From Steinernema hermaphroditum (taxonomy: Eukaryota > Nematoda > Chromadorea > Rhabditida > Steinernematidae): a stretch of DNA of 64,000 bases. Where the stretch lies: NCBI GenBank assembly GCA_030435675.1, contig CM059622.1, positions 6,448,001 to 6,512,000 on the forward strand. Reading direction: 5' to 3'. Below the pieces are notes generated by a model. That model was not told the DNA's origin. It searched no databases and saw only the letters and a program-made list of their open reading frames with translations. Position 1 is the first letter of the stretch, and every line of letters starts with the position of its first letter. Position numbers and translations under genes: made by a program. Of this stretch, positions 38,011 to 47,260 are shown in pieces.

Positions 38011-39669
38011 ATGAATAACGAAGCGAGACGCCCAAAGACGCCCCCTCCCGCGAAGAAGATTCACCTTCCGGGCGAGCTTTCCAACGAGCATCCGCCGCTC
38101 GACTCTTCGGAGGCACAGAAGCAGAGCCCTTCGTCGAAAAGCGACCACGAGAAGCCCTTTGAGGGCAGCCGTCTGACGCGCAAGAGCCTCCGCCACACTC
38201 AGGCGACGCCGCAGACGCCCGCGCCGACGAGTCCCGACGCCTCTCCGGTGAAGACGCGCTCGAAGACGAAGACCCCCACGTCGTCGAAGTCAGATTCTGT
38301 AGATGACGAAGAGGCAGAGGCATCGAGGCCGACGAAGTCGCCGCAGAAGGTCGCCGTCGTCGCCTTCTTCCCGAAGCCGATGCCGAAGACGCCTTCGTCC
38401 ACTCCAGTGTCCACAAGCCCACCCACAACGGTAGTGATGTCGCCTTCAGTCCGAGGCCAAACACCTCCGCCAAGTGAGTCGCTTTTCGCAATACAAATGA
38501 CTTATCCAAGGAAGTTTTAGGACGGCGCCGGATCCGGACACTGCCGGAGGCGGAAGTGCCACAGGTAGTCCGAGCTGACCTCATGGAACTGAACGTGACG
38601 TCGATTGTCGCCGGCTTCCAGCCCCTCCAACTGCTCCTCCCAAAGACGGCGACCGTTCGCACCCTCAAAGTGGCCGTCCGAAGACAGACTCACATCCGCC
38701 ACTTCACGCTCCTTTTTCAGGGCAAAGAGCTCCGGTGAGTCACAGTGACCCCGGAGGATACCATACTTTTCAGAGGCGAAGACTCGACGCTGGAGTCGTT
38801 CGGCATCTCCGAAGGCGCGACGCTGAGTCTCCAGGTGACTACGCAAGCCGGCAACAGTGACCGCGAGGACATTGCGCAGCTTCTCAGTCTCAGTCGTAGC
38901 CTCTCGGACCTCCGCGGACTCCTCGATGCTGCGCCTCTCATGCTCATGGCGCCCCCTAAAGGCTCCGTCAAAAAGTGAGTGCTCCTTGGAATCTTCTGGA
39001 CCTATGATTATGAGTTTAGGATTGCTCCTGTGCAGAAGGAGAACGCAGAGAAAGCGGCGATGCAGAGAGAGGCCGAGGCGAAGAAGACGCGCTCGAAGAT
39101 GGATGAGATCCGCCGAAAGAAGAGCCTCCGGAACCCAAATGGACCCCTCAGCCCGGTGCCGAAGAAGAAGGCGGTGGAGAAGGCGCCGCGGAAGGCGCGT
39201 TCTCCCGGGAGCATCGTGACTTCGCCACGGACGGTCTTTTCCACGACGAGCGTCTCTCCCGTGCAGGAGATGGCGGTGGAGCTGGCGAAGCCCGTCACTG
39301 CGAAGGAACTGCTCCTCTACTTCGACCCTCCAGAGTCGGTCGAGGAGAGGCTGGCGCTCCGAAACGAACTCTTCGAGCCACCAGAGACACGCGCGAAGCT
39401 CGAGAAGGTGAGTGGAGAGCGACTAGAAGGACCTGACGGCGGGCTTTCAGCTGAAGGCGGAGATGGCAAAGACGCGCTGCGGTCTCTGCCGCACGCGGCT
39501 CCTCTTCTCGATGCGCGAGATGCGCTGCAAGTGCCAGAAGGCGTTCTGCCCGAAGCACCGGAACCCGCAAACGCATCGTTGCTCCGTCGACTTCAAGCAG
39601 ATGGACCGCCAGCACATGCGCGACGAACTGACGAAGCCCACTTCCGAGCGCCTCAAGGCAAAGAACTGA
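38011..39669 (+). CDS. Ubiquitin-like plus AN1 zinc-finger protein (ZFAND4-like)
   Basis: Order of parts: a long disordered Pro/Ser/Lys N-terminus (MNNEARRPKTPPPAKKIHLP, residues about 1-155), a ubiquitin-like domain (LMELNVTSIVAGFQPLQLLL; TVRTLKVAVRRQ; FTLLFQGKEL joined to GEDSTLESFGISEGATLSLQ), a linker with leucines (IAQLLSLSRSLSDLRGLL), a basic coiled segment (ENAEKAAMQREAEAKKTRSK), and a C-terminal AN1 zinc finger CGLCRTRLLFSMREMRCKCQ followed by KAFCPKHRNPQTHRCSVDF with all Cys/His ligands. UBL plus C-terminal AN1 is the ZFAND4 (ANUBL1) arrangement. The intron after TPPP joins through AGA to RRRIRTLPEAEVPQ. Five or six exons. Probable ubiquitin/proteasome adaptor; the partner is unknown. 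Confidence 0.8.
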
Positions 39670-40116
39670 CTGAGAACCGTCTACTTTTGGTGTGAACAGC
39701 GGTGCAATTATGCTATAAATATAAATAAAGGTCACATTTGTAGCAATCAGGTTCAGTTTAGTTCCTTTTCCTTTTATTCACGGCAGGACGAATGCTTTGA
39801 TCTGTTCAACTTCTTCATGAACAAATCAATATTTTGAACCGGATGTTTTTCAATACGGAGCTCCCCTCCCAAAGGTAGAAGAGCTCTGATTGTCTGCATT
39901 CTATAGCTCCATCTGTAGATATACACATTCTATACACTGCAAACGATAGAATAGAAACAGATCACCGGCTATTTTAGATGCTATTTTGTTTACTGCACCG
40001 TAATCGCCGCTTATCACTCCTGCTGACATTCCCGTTCTCTGATCGCGTGACGTCGCAATGGACACAGAATTTATATCAAATAAGTTAGAAAGCGGGCAAT
40101 GGAAGAGGAAATATCT
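39670..40116. other. Convergent 3' flanks
   Basis: 447 bp between the stops of the AN1 gene (forward) and the second FABP gene (reverse). An ATAAATAAAG at about 39718 fits the forward poly(A) signal. No other feature. Confidence 0.5.
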
Positions 40117-40568
40117 CTACTGCTTCTCGTAGACGCGCTTCGCCTCGATGGCACCCGACTTGAGGGTCATGACGAGTTTGTTGCCGTCGACAAAGCGGAC
40201 GATCTCCGACGGCTTGTCCTTACCCTGAAGCGATCAAGCGGGTCCTAGGGAGAGAACGAGGAACTCACCGCGACGGGACTCTCCTTCTGGACGAGCTTTC
40301 CGTCCTCGAGGGTGAAGACCGACTTCATCTTGCGGCCATCGGCCGTTTCCAGCTCGGTTTCTTTGCCGATTTCAAATTCCATAGTGTGGTTCTTGAAAGT
40401 GGAGGTCTGGTGGAGCTTCCACTTGTCGCCGTCGACGGTGACTTCGAGGAGAGGTTTCAGGTTGGCGGCGGCCGTGCGGGTGAGGAGTCCGACTCCGACC
40501 TCCTTCATGTAGCCGTCGAAGTTCTCCGACTCGACGAGCTGCCACTTTCCCTGGAAGTCAGACGACAT
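40117..40568 (-). CDS. lbp: Intracellular fatty-acid-binding protein, second paralogue
   Basis: Two exons encode about 135 residues: MSSDFQGKWQLVESENFDGY at the N-terminus, VGLLTRTAAANLKPLLEVTV, KWKLHQTSTFKNHTMEFEIG, then after the intron GKDKPSEIVRFVDGNKLVMT and AKRVYEKQ. The intron lies at the same place as in the paralogue at 31423-31877, and the two proteins are alike over their whole length, so they arose by duplication and now lie 8 kb apart in opposite orientation with four other genes between. An acceptor-like CGTTTCAG ends 7 bases before the ATG. Cytosolic lipid carrier by family; no signal peptide. Confidence 0.95.
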
Positions 40569-41374
40569 GTTTGGGCTGAAACGAGGGGCATTAGGGGTGT
40601 CCCGGCGGGGAGACTGCGACGGCGACCCCTCGGGCGCCGCCATTATAAGCGCCTTCGCTCCTCCCACCGTTATCGGCGCCCCTGGCCAAGGTAACTATGC
40701 AAGCTTGGTCTTTTCGATCTCCGCACGCGTTTGGAGTCTGTAGTCTCCACTTCGACCCTCGTGGCGACGCTCGCAGGGGTCTAAAAAGGAGCGAAAAACA
40801 GGAAACGCACGCCTAAACGTGAATAGGGCGTGCTGCCGTCGCGAGGGGTTGCGGAGTTTGCGTTTTTTGATGCGATGATAAACAGCGTTCGGCGCTCCGG
40901 GGAGGGCGGAGAGAGCAAAGGACGCTCGGCTCGAAGAGAAGAAGTCACGCGATCGGGGTCGGAATCGGGAGATCAATCGCCGGTCACCTCGTGGAGAAGA
41001 AGTGTCCCCTTGGACGACTTCTTGGAGACTAGCGCCTACAGTAGGCACCTCGAAGGACTTAGATTCTGGACGACTTTCTGTTCAGCGCCTTCGTAAAAAC
41101 AAATTCGTAGAAAGGGAACTTTTCTCGGTTTTTCGTTCCTTCTTCGTTCCTGAGCTTCGTTAACATTTCTCCATTTTCGGAACCTTTTCGATAACGAAGC
41201 GTTCGAAGCGCTTCTAGAAGAGCGTCGAAGCATCGAACGGCGGTGGAACGATCGAATGAGAACTTTCGGTGATAAGTTACGACACTCGCATCAACATCAA
41301 GAAAACAAATCATGACGCTACAAAATCCACAAAAGATTTATTAAGTCATCTCACCACAGCGTCTTCAGCCACTA
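40569..41374. other. Intergenic between FABP promoter and 4TM gene 3' end
   Basis: About 800 bp, GC-rich near the FABP gene, A/T-rich toward 41375. The frames seen here are short, overlapping and without family features. Contains the FABP core promoter at 40633-40648. Confidence 0.55.
40642..40648 (-). promoter_or_regulatory. TATA-like box of the second FABP gene
   Basis: TTATAAT (reverse strand) followed directly by GGCGGCGCC (40633-40641), 80 bases before the ATG at 40568. The paralogue's promoter has CATAAAA followed by the same nine bases. Confidence 0.6.
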
Positions 41375-41925
41375 TCACGAAAGTGTGCAGAATGTGTAGA
41401 CAATGAAGACGTCGATTAGAAGGATGAGGACAGCATAGGCGAGATTCCCAGACATGGTCACCTTTACGTACGTCTTCTTGGCTGAAACATTTCTCATCAG
41501 ACTGTAGCTTTTGTGAACTTCCACCTACTTTGGTCTCGTCCGTGAGTCATCATGACCACGTAGGCGATCATACACAGTGCGCAGACAAAGGCGATGACGG
41601 CGTACGGTAGCATTAGCCATCTATTCTTCGTAAGGACTCCGCAAAGGGCGGCGACATGAACGATGAGACTGACGAGAAGAGGACCTAAACACAAAGAATG
41701 AAGCAGTCATGGAGGCGAGTCTTCTACCGTTCTGGGACGTCCAGTGGTACCATTTGAGATGTTGTTCCGTCTGGATGCCGGCGGTGACGTTGGAACTCAC
41801 CAGCATGCTACAGGTGACGCCGAGACCGGCACACACTAGGATTATTGTTATGCACTGCAAACAAGAGGATGAGGAGGACCAGGAGAGAAGAATACCTTGG
41901 AGGACAAGCAACACGGAAGACACAT
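41375..41925 (-). CDS. Small four-transmembrane protein
   Basis: Four exons, about 140 residues: MCLPCCLSSK, then CITIILVCAGLGVTCSML (TM1) and a loop ending KWYHWTSQN, GPLLVSLIVHVAALCGVL (TM2), WLMLPYAVIAFVCALCMIAY (TM3), and after KKTYVKVTM the segment LAYAVLILLIDVFIVYTFC (TM4). Each junction keeps frame (SSK+C; QN-G-PLL; DQ-T-KKTY). The Cys-rich start CLPCC could be palmitoylated, and VSSNVTAG contains an N-glycosylation sequon in the loop after TM1. The layout resembles LAPTM/MARVEL-like small membrane proteins, but I recognise no specific family. Confidence 0.7.
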
Positions 41926-42292
41926 AGTTCCTCGTCTGAACGGTTACAGTGAACGCCAGCTGAACGACCGACCAACTTAGTCGCTGAATGAATGAATGTC
42001 GGTGAACGGTCTCTTGGCTATTTGTCTGCTTTTCTGTCTAGATTAACTGGATGTCTAGTCTACTTCTTTCTGCATGCACGTTTCAAACGAGAAATCTTTC
42101 AATCTTAAGATGATTCATTTTCGTACACGTGAACCGGGGAAAACCACTCGAGCCGACACACCCGGAGAGGGCGATCGGAAGAAAAGGGAGGGAGGGAATG
42201 GGAAGAGGAACGTTTAGAAGAGTCGGCCGAGTGGGCGAGGTTGAAAGCACCGTAGTTCTTCGGGGAGGTAGGGGCTGCCGGGTGGGGAAGGT
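41926..42292. other. Intergenic spacer
   Basis: 367 bp between the 4TM gene start and the cuticlin stop. Contains a purine-rich stretch at 42175-42210 and nothing else recognisable. Confidence 0.5.
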
Positions 42293-43512
42293 TCATGCCT
42301 TCTGTTGCGGTCGGATCATGCAGGAGACGAGGACGACGGCGGCGGCGACGATGGCGATACCCATGGCGACGAAGAGGGAGAAGCCGAAGGAGGACATGCA
42401 GATTCCGTCGGAGACCGACTGGTAGATCACCTGCTGTCCGTAACGGCCGTGGTTACGGTGGCGGAGCTCCGAGGGGAGAGCGGCATCCTGAAGCGGGGGT
42501 GGTCAGGGCCCCGTGAGGGCAAGGCTTACGTGGTCGCTGATGTCGAGGGTGCTCATCTCAGCGCGCACGTCCAGGGTGTTGTCGAAGTCAGCCTGACGCT
42601 TCTTGAGGAGTCGGAGCTGGGCGGGCGCCTTGGGCGCGGGCGCGGCTGCTGCGGCGGCGGCACCGCCGCCTCCCTGCTTGACGGCGCCGAAGCTCTGGGG
42701 TTCGGCACACTGGGGCCGGGCGCACTCGCTGTTGGGCTCCTTGATCGTGATGCTGATCTGGCACTGGTAGAAGAGCTGCGAGCGGTCGGCGTATTTGTAG
42801 ACGTGCGCCTCCTGGCCGGCCATCAGGTCGGTGGGGTACTCGAGGTTGTTGAGCAGGAACTTGTCCAAGGCGCAGCCGTCGTCGTTGAGGATCTGGACGG
42901 TGTCGCCGTTTCCGTCGTCGACGGTGCAGGAGTGCACCACGGCGCAGAAGGTGTCGACGGTCTCCGAGTCACAGGTCCACTTGTGGTACACCTGCTGGCC
43001 GATGGTGGCGAACTGGATGGGCTGACCGGAGGGACCGCCCTCGAGGATCTCGTAGCGGCACACGGGCATCGGCACCACCTGCGTTTGGAAGGCAGTGGTG
43101 AGGTCGGAGACCTCGAGTTGCGCGCTGACGGTCTTGTCGGCCTCCATGTAGAAGCACTGGACACGGTAGGCGCGATCGACCTTCGTGACGAACTGCGGGT
43201 GGAAGGAGATGACGACGGTGGTGGAGACGAAGACGCCACGCGGGTTCAGGGAGCGCGTGCGGGCCACGTTACAGGAGTCGAAGGGAAGCTCAATGCCGGC
43301 GACCTGGCGGCCACCCTCGTCGTTGCGGCACTCCTTCTGGTCGAAGAGTCCCTTCACGTAGACGTGGCCCTCGAACTTGTTGCGCGTGTTGAAGTTGACG
43401 GTGATGGAGGTGGGGCCACACTCGATCTCCGGCTCCCCCTCGACGCCGTTGTCGACGGGGATGGCCACCGCCACGGCGGCGAGGGCCACGAGACACACGA
43501 GGCTGCGGATCA
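42293..43512 (-). CDS. cut-1: Cuticlin, ZP-domain cuticle protein (CUT-1 type)
   Basis: Secreted structural protein of the insoluble nematode cuticle. Two exons: the long one from 43512 and a short one ending at 42293, joined at SDH+DAALPSEL; about 390 residues. Signal peptide MIRSLVCLVALAAVAVAIPV; ZP domain from ECGPTSITVNFNTRN through GRQVAGIELPFDSCNVART, SFHPQFVTKVDRAYRVQCFY, QVYHKWTCDSETVDTFCAVV, HSCTVDDGNGDTVQI and YADRSQLFYQCQISITI. A Gly/Ala-rich linker is followed by the dibasic site RLLKKR, the expected cleavage point, and a C-terminal TM helix FGFSLFVAMGIAIVAAAVVL. ZP cysteines look complete. Sequence conservation with CUT-1 of other nematodes is very high by recognition. Strong codon bias and high GC produce a 423-residue antisense shadow frame. 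Confidence 0.95.
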
Positions 43513-44179
43513 TCTTGGCGCTGGACACTCTCTGGCTCCTTCGCTGTCGGAACGGGAAGAAGGAGAAGGCTGCTGACGAGGAGGGCGACGGGGCCCTTTT
43601 ATATCGGGCCTGGGTCGCGCGCGCCCCCGGAAAAACACGCCGCCTTCCTGCCGGGTCAGCCCCGGCCGAGACCGCGAACAAAACCTGTCTTTGTCTCCGA
43701 GACGCGCCCACCCCTGATATGGATCTCCGAGGCTGGCCGCTGGCTCGCCCGACGCCGTCTTGCGCAACAGAATCCGCCGAGATTCCCTCCGAGGAGGCCT
43801 TCTTGTCCTCCCTCGCCGGTCTTGAGGGTACACCCTCCTGCCACTGGCTCTGGGCACACCTATCGAGGTCGCTTCGACGCTGAACCGATTGGCGACGGCG
43901 ACGATTAATTGGGTGCGGATCGAGCGATTTCCAAAGCAAACAGTTTATCTAAGACGTGGAAAGTGAAATTTTCGCGGTGCGATAAGAATGCGCCGCTGAC
44001 CAGTCGATGCTGATCTGACGGCTGAAAGGAGAGGTGGGGGGGGGGGGTCAAATAAACTTTATGTGGTAATAAAGAGATATTACAGTGCAATTTCTCTTTG
44101 CCTAGAGTGCAAAAATAAAGAAATTGCCCTCAAGCCCCGTTGATAAAGACACCACTATTTCGTTCCTCTTTTCTAGTGA
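43513..44179. other. Cuticlin promoter and convertase A 3' flank
   Basis: About 670 bp, very GC-rich near the cuticlin, with a run of ten or more G at about 44036-44047. Contains the cuticlin TATA box. The long open frame continuing upstream of the cuticlin ATG is an effect of GC content, since the signal peptide starts at 43512. Confidence 0.6.
43597..43603 (-). promoter_or_regulatory. cut-1: TATA box of the cuticlin gene
   Basis: TATAAAA on the reverse strand (context GATATAAAAGGGCCCC), 85 bases before the ATG. Suits a strongly and periodically expressed cuticle gene. Confidence 0.65.
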
Positions 44180-46395
44180 TCACAAGATCAGATATGAGCA
44201 CACAAGAAACATCAAAATCACGGAGGACAAACTCATCGACACAGCAGCATCTTCGTCGGATTCGGGAAAAAAATCTATGCTGTTTCCCTGCGATTTTCTA
44301 GAGGTTCCACCTAGAGAACCGATTCTTTCATGCGTACCGAAGATCACGAGCTCAACGCTATCCAGAGTTCCATCTGAAGGGAGTTATGTGTAACATTATC
44401 GTCGTCATGGTACATACCTTGTTCAGAGTCGTTGCCAACGACCAGTTTCCATGACCCACGGACTTTTTCGCCCCAGTAGTGGACCGAGGTAAACTCCCAG
44501 TCGTTTAGTCCTTCTCGGCTTTTGTCCAGAGGGCGCTTCGGCAATAGAGTGGAGTTCGTTCCTGAAATGAGATAATTGTTGGAATGAGAAACCAACAGAT
44601 ACCTGAAGGAGAAAGCAGATACATGAAAATATCTCCTCGCTTTGGCGCCGTTAATGTAACGATAACCTGGACGTGCTCAGCATACACGAGGTGGTCTTCT
44701 TTGCTACCCTGGCACCCGTCGACGTAGAGTGAGAGCTCAAGGCTGTTCCCGTGAGGGATGGTCTTGTAGCGCGCAGGGAAGCTCACGCGGCACTTCCTTT
44801 GCTCCGGAACCGTTGTCCAGTTCTGCGCGAGGCGCACGATCGCTCCCGCGTCCATGAGTCCGTAGCCGAAGGAGTGGGAGACGTTCCTGCCGGCGCCGTT
44901 TGTCTTCCAGTCACCAGAGAGGAGACCGACGGGCCGCGCTGTTCGCACCACGATGTGCTGGAGGTCGCGCCATGTGAGGTTTGGGTTCGCCTCGAGGGCG
45001 AGAGCTACGATGCCGGCAGCCAACGGGGCAGACGCCGAAGTCCCCGTGTGCGCTTTCGTGCATGAGTTGTGGAGGTCCGTCGTCACTACCATTTTATCGC
45101 CCGTTTGACCGCTGGAGTACGTCGTCGCCATCGTAGAGCTGCAGGCTTCAGAGTACCACGGGATTTCTCCCTTATCAGAGCTGGATGAAATGGAAATTGT
45201 GTAGATGCTGCTGGCATAACCATCGCAAGCACAAGAGTCATCGACTCCTCCATTCCCCGAAGACCAAACGAAGATGGAACCACGCCCTCCTCGACCCTGG
45301 AACTACCATAAATACACGAAAAAGGCATATTCTCTAACGATTCTGACCCCGTTTTCGAGGGCCGCTTTTCCAAGCTGCTTAGGTCCGTCAACAGTCATTC
45401 CGTCATCTGTAGGGCCCCAGCTGGCGGAGTAAATATCAATGTATTGGGAGTTGAAGCTGAAGGCTTTGCCTTCTGTGGCGTCCGTGACGTCGCCATCAAG
45501 CATTCGGATTCCTCCGATCTTAGCGTTGTAGGCGACTCCGACAGTGCACACCGAGTTGTTGAAAACAGCGGCGACTTCTCCGGCACATCTCGTTCCGTGA
45601 TTGTTTCCTCCTTCCAGGTCGTAGCGCGGAGACGGATCGTCATCCTTACCGTTCAGGTCGATGGATGCCTTAGGATCCTGAGAAACAAAATATGCATCAC
45701 AAATGTGGCTCGCTGTCTTACGTAGTTAGCTCGCAGGTCGCTATGCGTCCGCTCGATGCCGTCGTCCATTATTGTTACAACGACGCCCTTGCCGGTAAAT
45801 CCAAGGTTCCATGCTTCGATGATATTGTGGTCCATCTCTCCGGTATATTCCTTCCGGTTCAGGTACCACAGGTCCTTCCACTTCGGGTCGTTCGGGGCAC
45901 CCGAAAGGAGGCCCCGTTTGACCCTTTTTCTAGCGACCATCTGTTCCATCCATTTCACTTCTGGTTCTCTGGTGATGTAGCTTGTCCTCGTAGATCGGAG
46001 CTTCCGCGAAGATCGCCTCCGCACGCGAGAGTTCTCGAAGAGGAAATACTCTCCACCGGGAATCACCTAAAAAGGAGCAGATCAGTGATGTCAAGGGCAG
46101 CAAATCACTTACAGCACCCAAGTTGATATACCCGTACTTGGAGGCAAGGTCGTCGGCCTTCTGGGGGTCGCCGCCTTCTATCCGAATCGCCCACTGGTTG
46201 GTGTACGCGCGGCGGTACGGCGATGCCCTGTACCCGCTACCGAACTCTAAAATCGCGTAGGACGATGACAGGGAAGCGCTACTCACCATCAGAGTCCACG
46301 GAGTCGACCGCCGATGCGCCGACAATGACGGGGAAGAAGCCGACGACGGAGGCAATCGTCAGCAGAACGGCGATTGCTCCGAAACGGGCGCTCAT
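44180..46395 (-). CDS. Furin-like proprotein convertase, copy A
   Basis: Subtilisin/kexin-type endoprotease that cleaves precursors after paired basic residues in the secretory pathway. Signal peptide [20 protein letters not shown]; prodomain with [10 protein letters not shown] and [10 protein letters not shown]; autocleavage RKRVKR; catalytic Asp in IMDDGIERTHSDL, His in [16 protein letters not shown], oxyanion Asn in SSGNGG, Ser in [12 protein letters not shown] domain: [18 protein letters not shown] text, [40 protein letters not shown]. The last exon, joined EQ+DGTLDSVELVIFGT, ends in a hydrophobic tail SMSLSSVILMFLVCSYLIL with no cytoplasmic residues after it. About 610-630 residues. It resembles the KPC-1/BLI-4/furin group; I cannot choose among them. 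It is a tandem duplicate of copy B, with two blocks nearly or fully identical. Confidence 0.9.
44629..45173 (-). repeat. Duplicated P-domain block in convertase A
   Basis: 545 bp that match 47743-48287 (offset 3,114) with no difference that I can find. They cover the exon from the catalytic Ser region through the P domain and stop abruptly at both ends. Neighbouring exons differ clearly. Confidence 0.85.
45933..46395 (-). repeat. Duplicated 5' block in convertase A
   Basis: Matches 49307-49769 (offset 3,374) with only a handful of substitutions, including across the two introns. It covers signal peptide, prodomain and the autocleavage region. Weaker similarity continues about 90 bp further upstream. 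Confidence 0.8.
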
Positions 46396-47260
46396 CCATG
46401 AATTCCGCCTTCGCTCCCTTCTTCTTCTCGGCTCTGCACTGGATTCAGTGATTTTTGCTTCCCTCGCATCAGAGTGCTTAGAGGAGAAGCACTGGTTCGG
46501 CCTCAAGAGTCTTTCTAAATGAAGAAAAAGGGATCCGACCGATTCGTTCATTTGTGGACACCACTAACTAACTGGAAGGAGACCGGTTAGTTACCGGAGA
46601 CCCTTTTGTGCATAGAACAGCAGCAAAGAGGAGTCCAATGTAGTCTGCTGTTTGCTTTCACTCCTTGTTATAAACAGTATAAGAAGGGATCGAAGCTACT
46701 TGTAGTCATCTTTTCGAACCAGCACTCCGATTTTGCATTAATCAATCAGTCGGTATAGACATTGCTAACATCGTCATTCATAAAAAAATTGTGACCGGAA
46801 AGTGGATTTTCATATAATCATTAGGTGTTTGTGATTGGAATCGTATTTGGAAAGGGATTCTGATTGTGCTGTGGGATGTATTAGAAGGTGGCAGCAATGA
46901 GAATCTTACTTTTTATTGACTAAAAACTCTGTTTTGTACCATTTCGCTCGTTGTATAAAGCGCTCATAAAGCATGTCAGAACAAATCGCAAGAATCGGCA
47001 CGGACCAAAGGACGACTAGTCGGAATTTTCAACAAAAGGAAGGGACGGGGAGAGTCTAAGCTGGTAGGTGTAGGCCATAAATATTATCAGATAGGCGCAA
47101 CTACCATATGAGATAGGGACAAAACAATGTGTTTCAAGGAGGATTTGTACAACGCGCAAAATGCGAACCTGTCAGGGGAAATGAACAGTGAAAGATCGGA
47201 AGTGCAGAGGAAAGGAGAGAAAGTGACTTAGCGTTCATCACATATCAGTGTAACCTGTTT
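46396..47260. other. Spacer between the two convertase genes
   Basis: 865 bp with no gene seen; must contain the promoter of copy A. TATAAAC-like text lies near 46670. Confidence 0.5.

Noticed and set aside
42305..43576. A 423-residue open frame opposite the cuticlin gene
   Set aside because: It is the antisense shadow of a GC-rich, codon-biased ZP gene. It shows no domain and the reverse strand is unmistakably CUT-1.
43513..43939. N-terminal extension of the cuticlin to 43939
   Set aside because: A good signal peptide begins at 43512 and a TATA box lies within the supposed extension.
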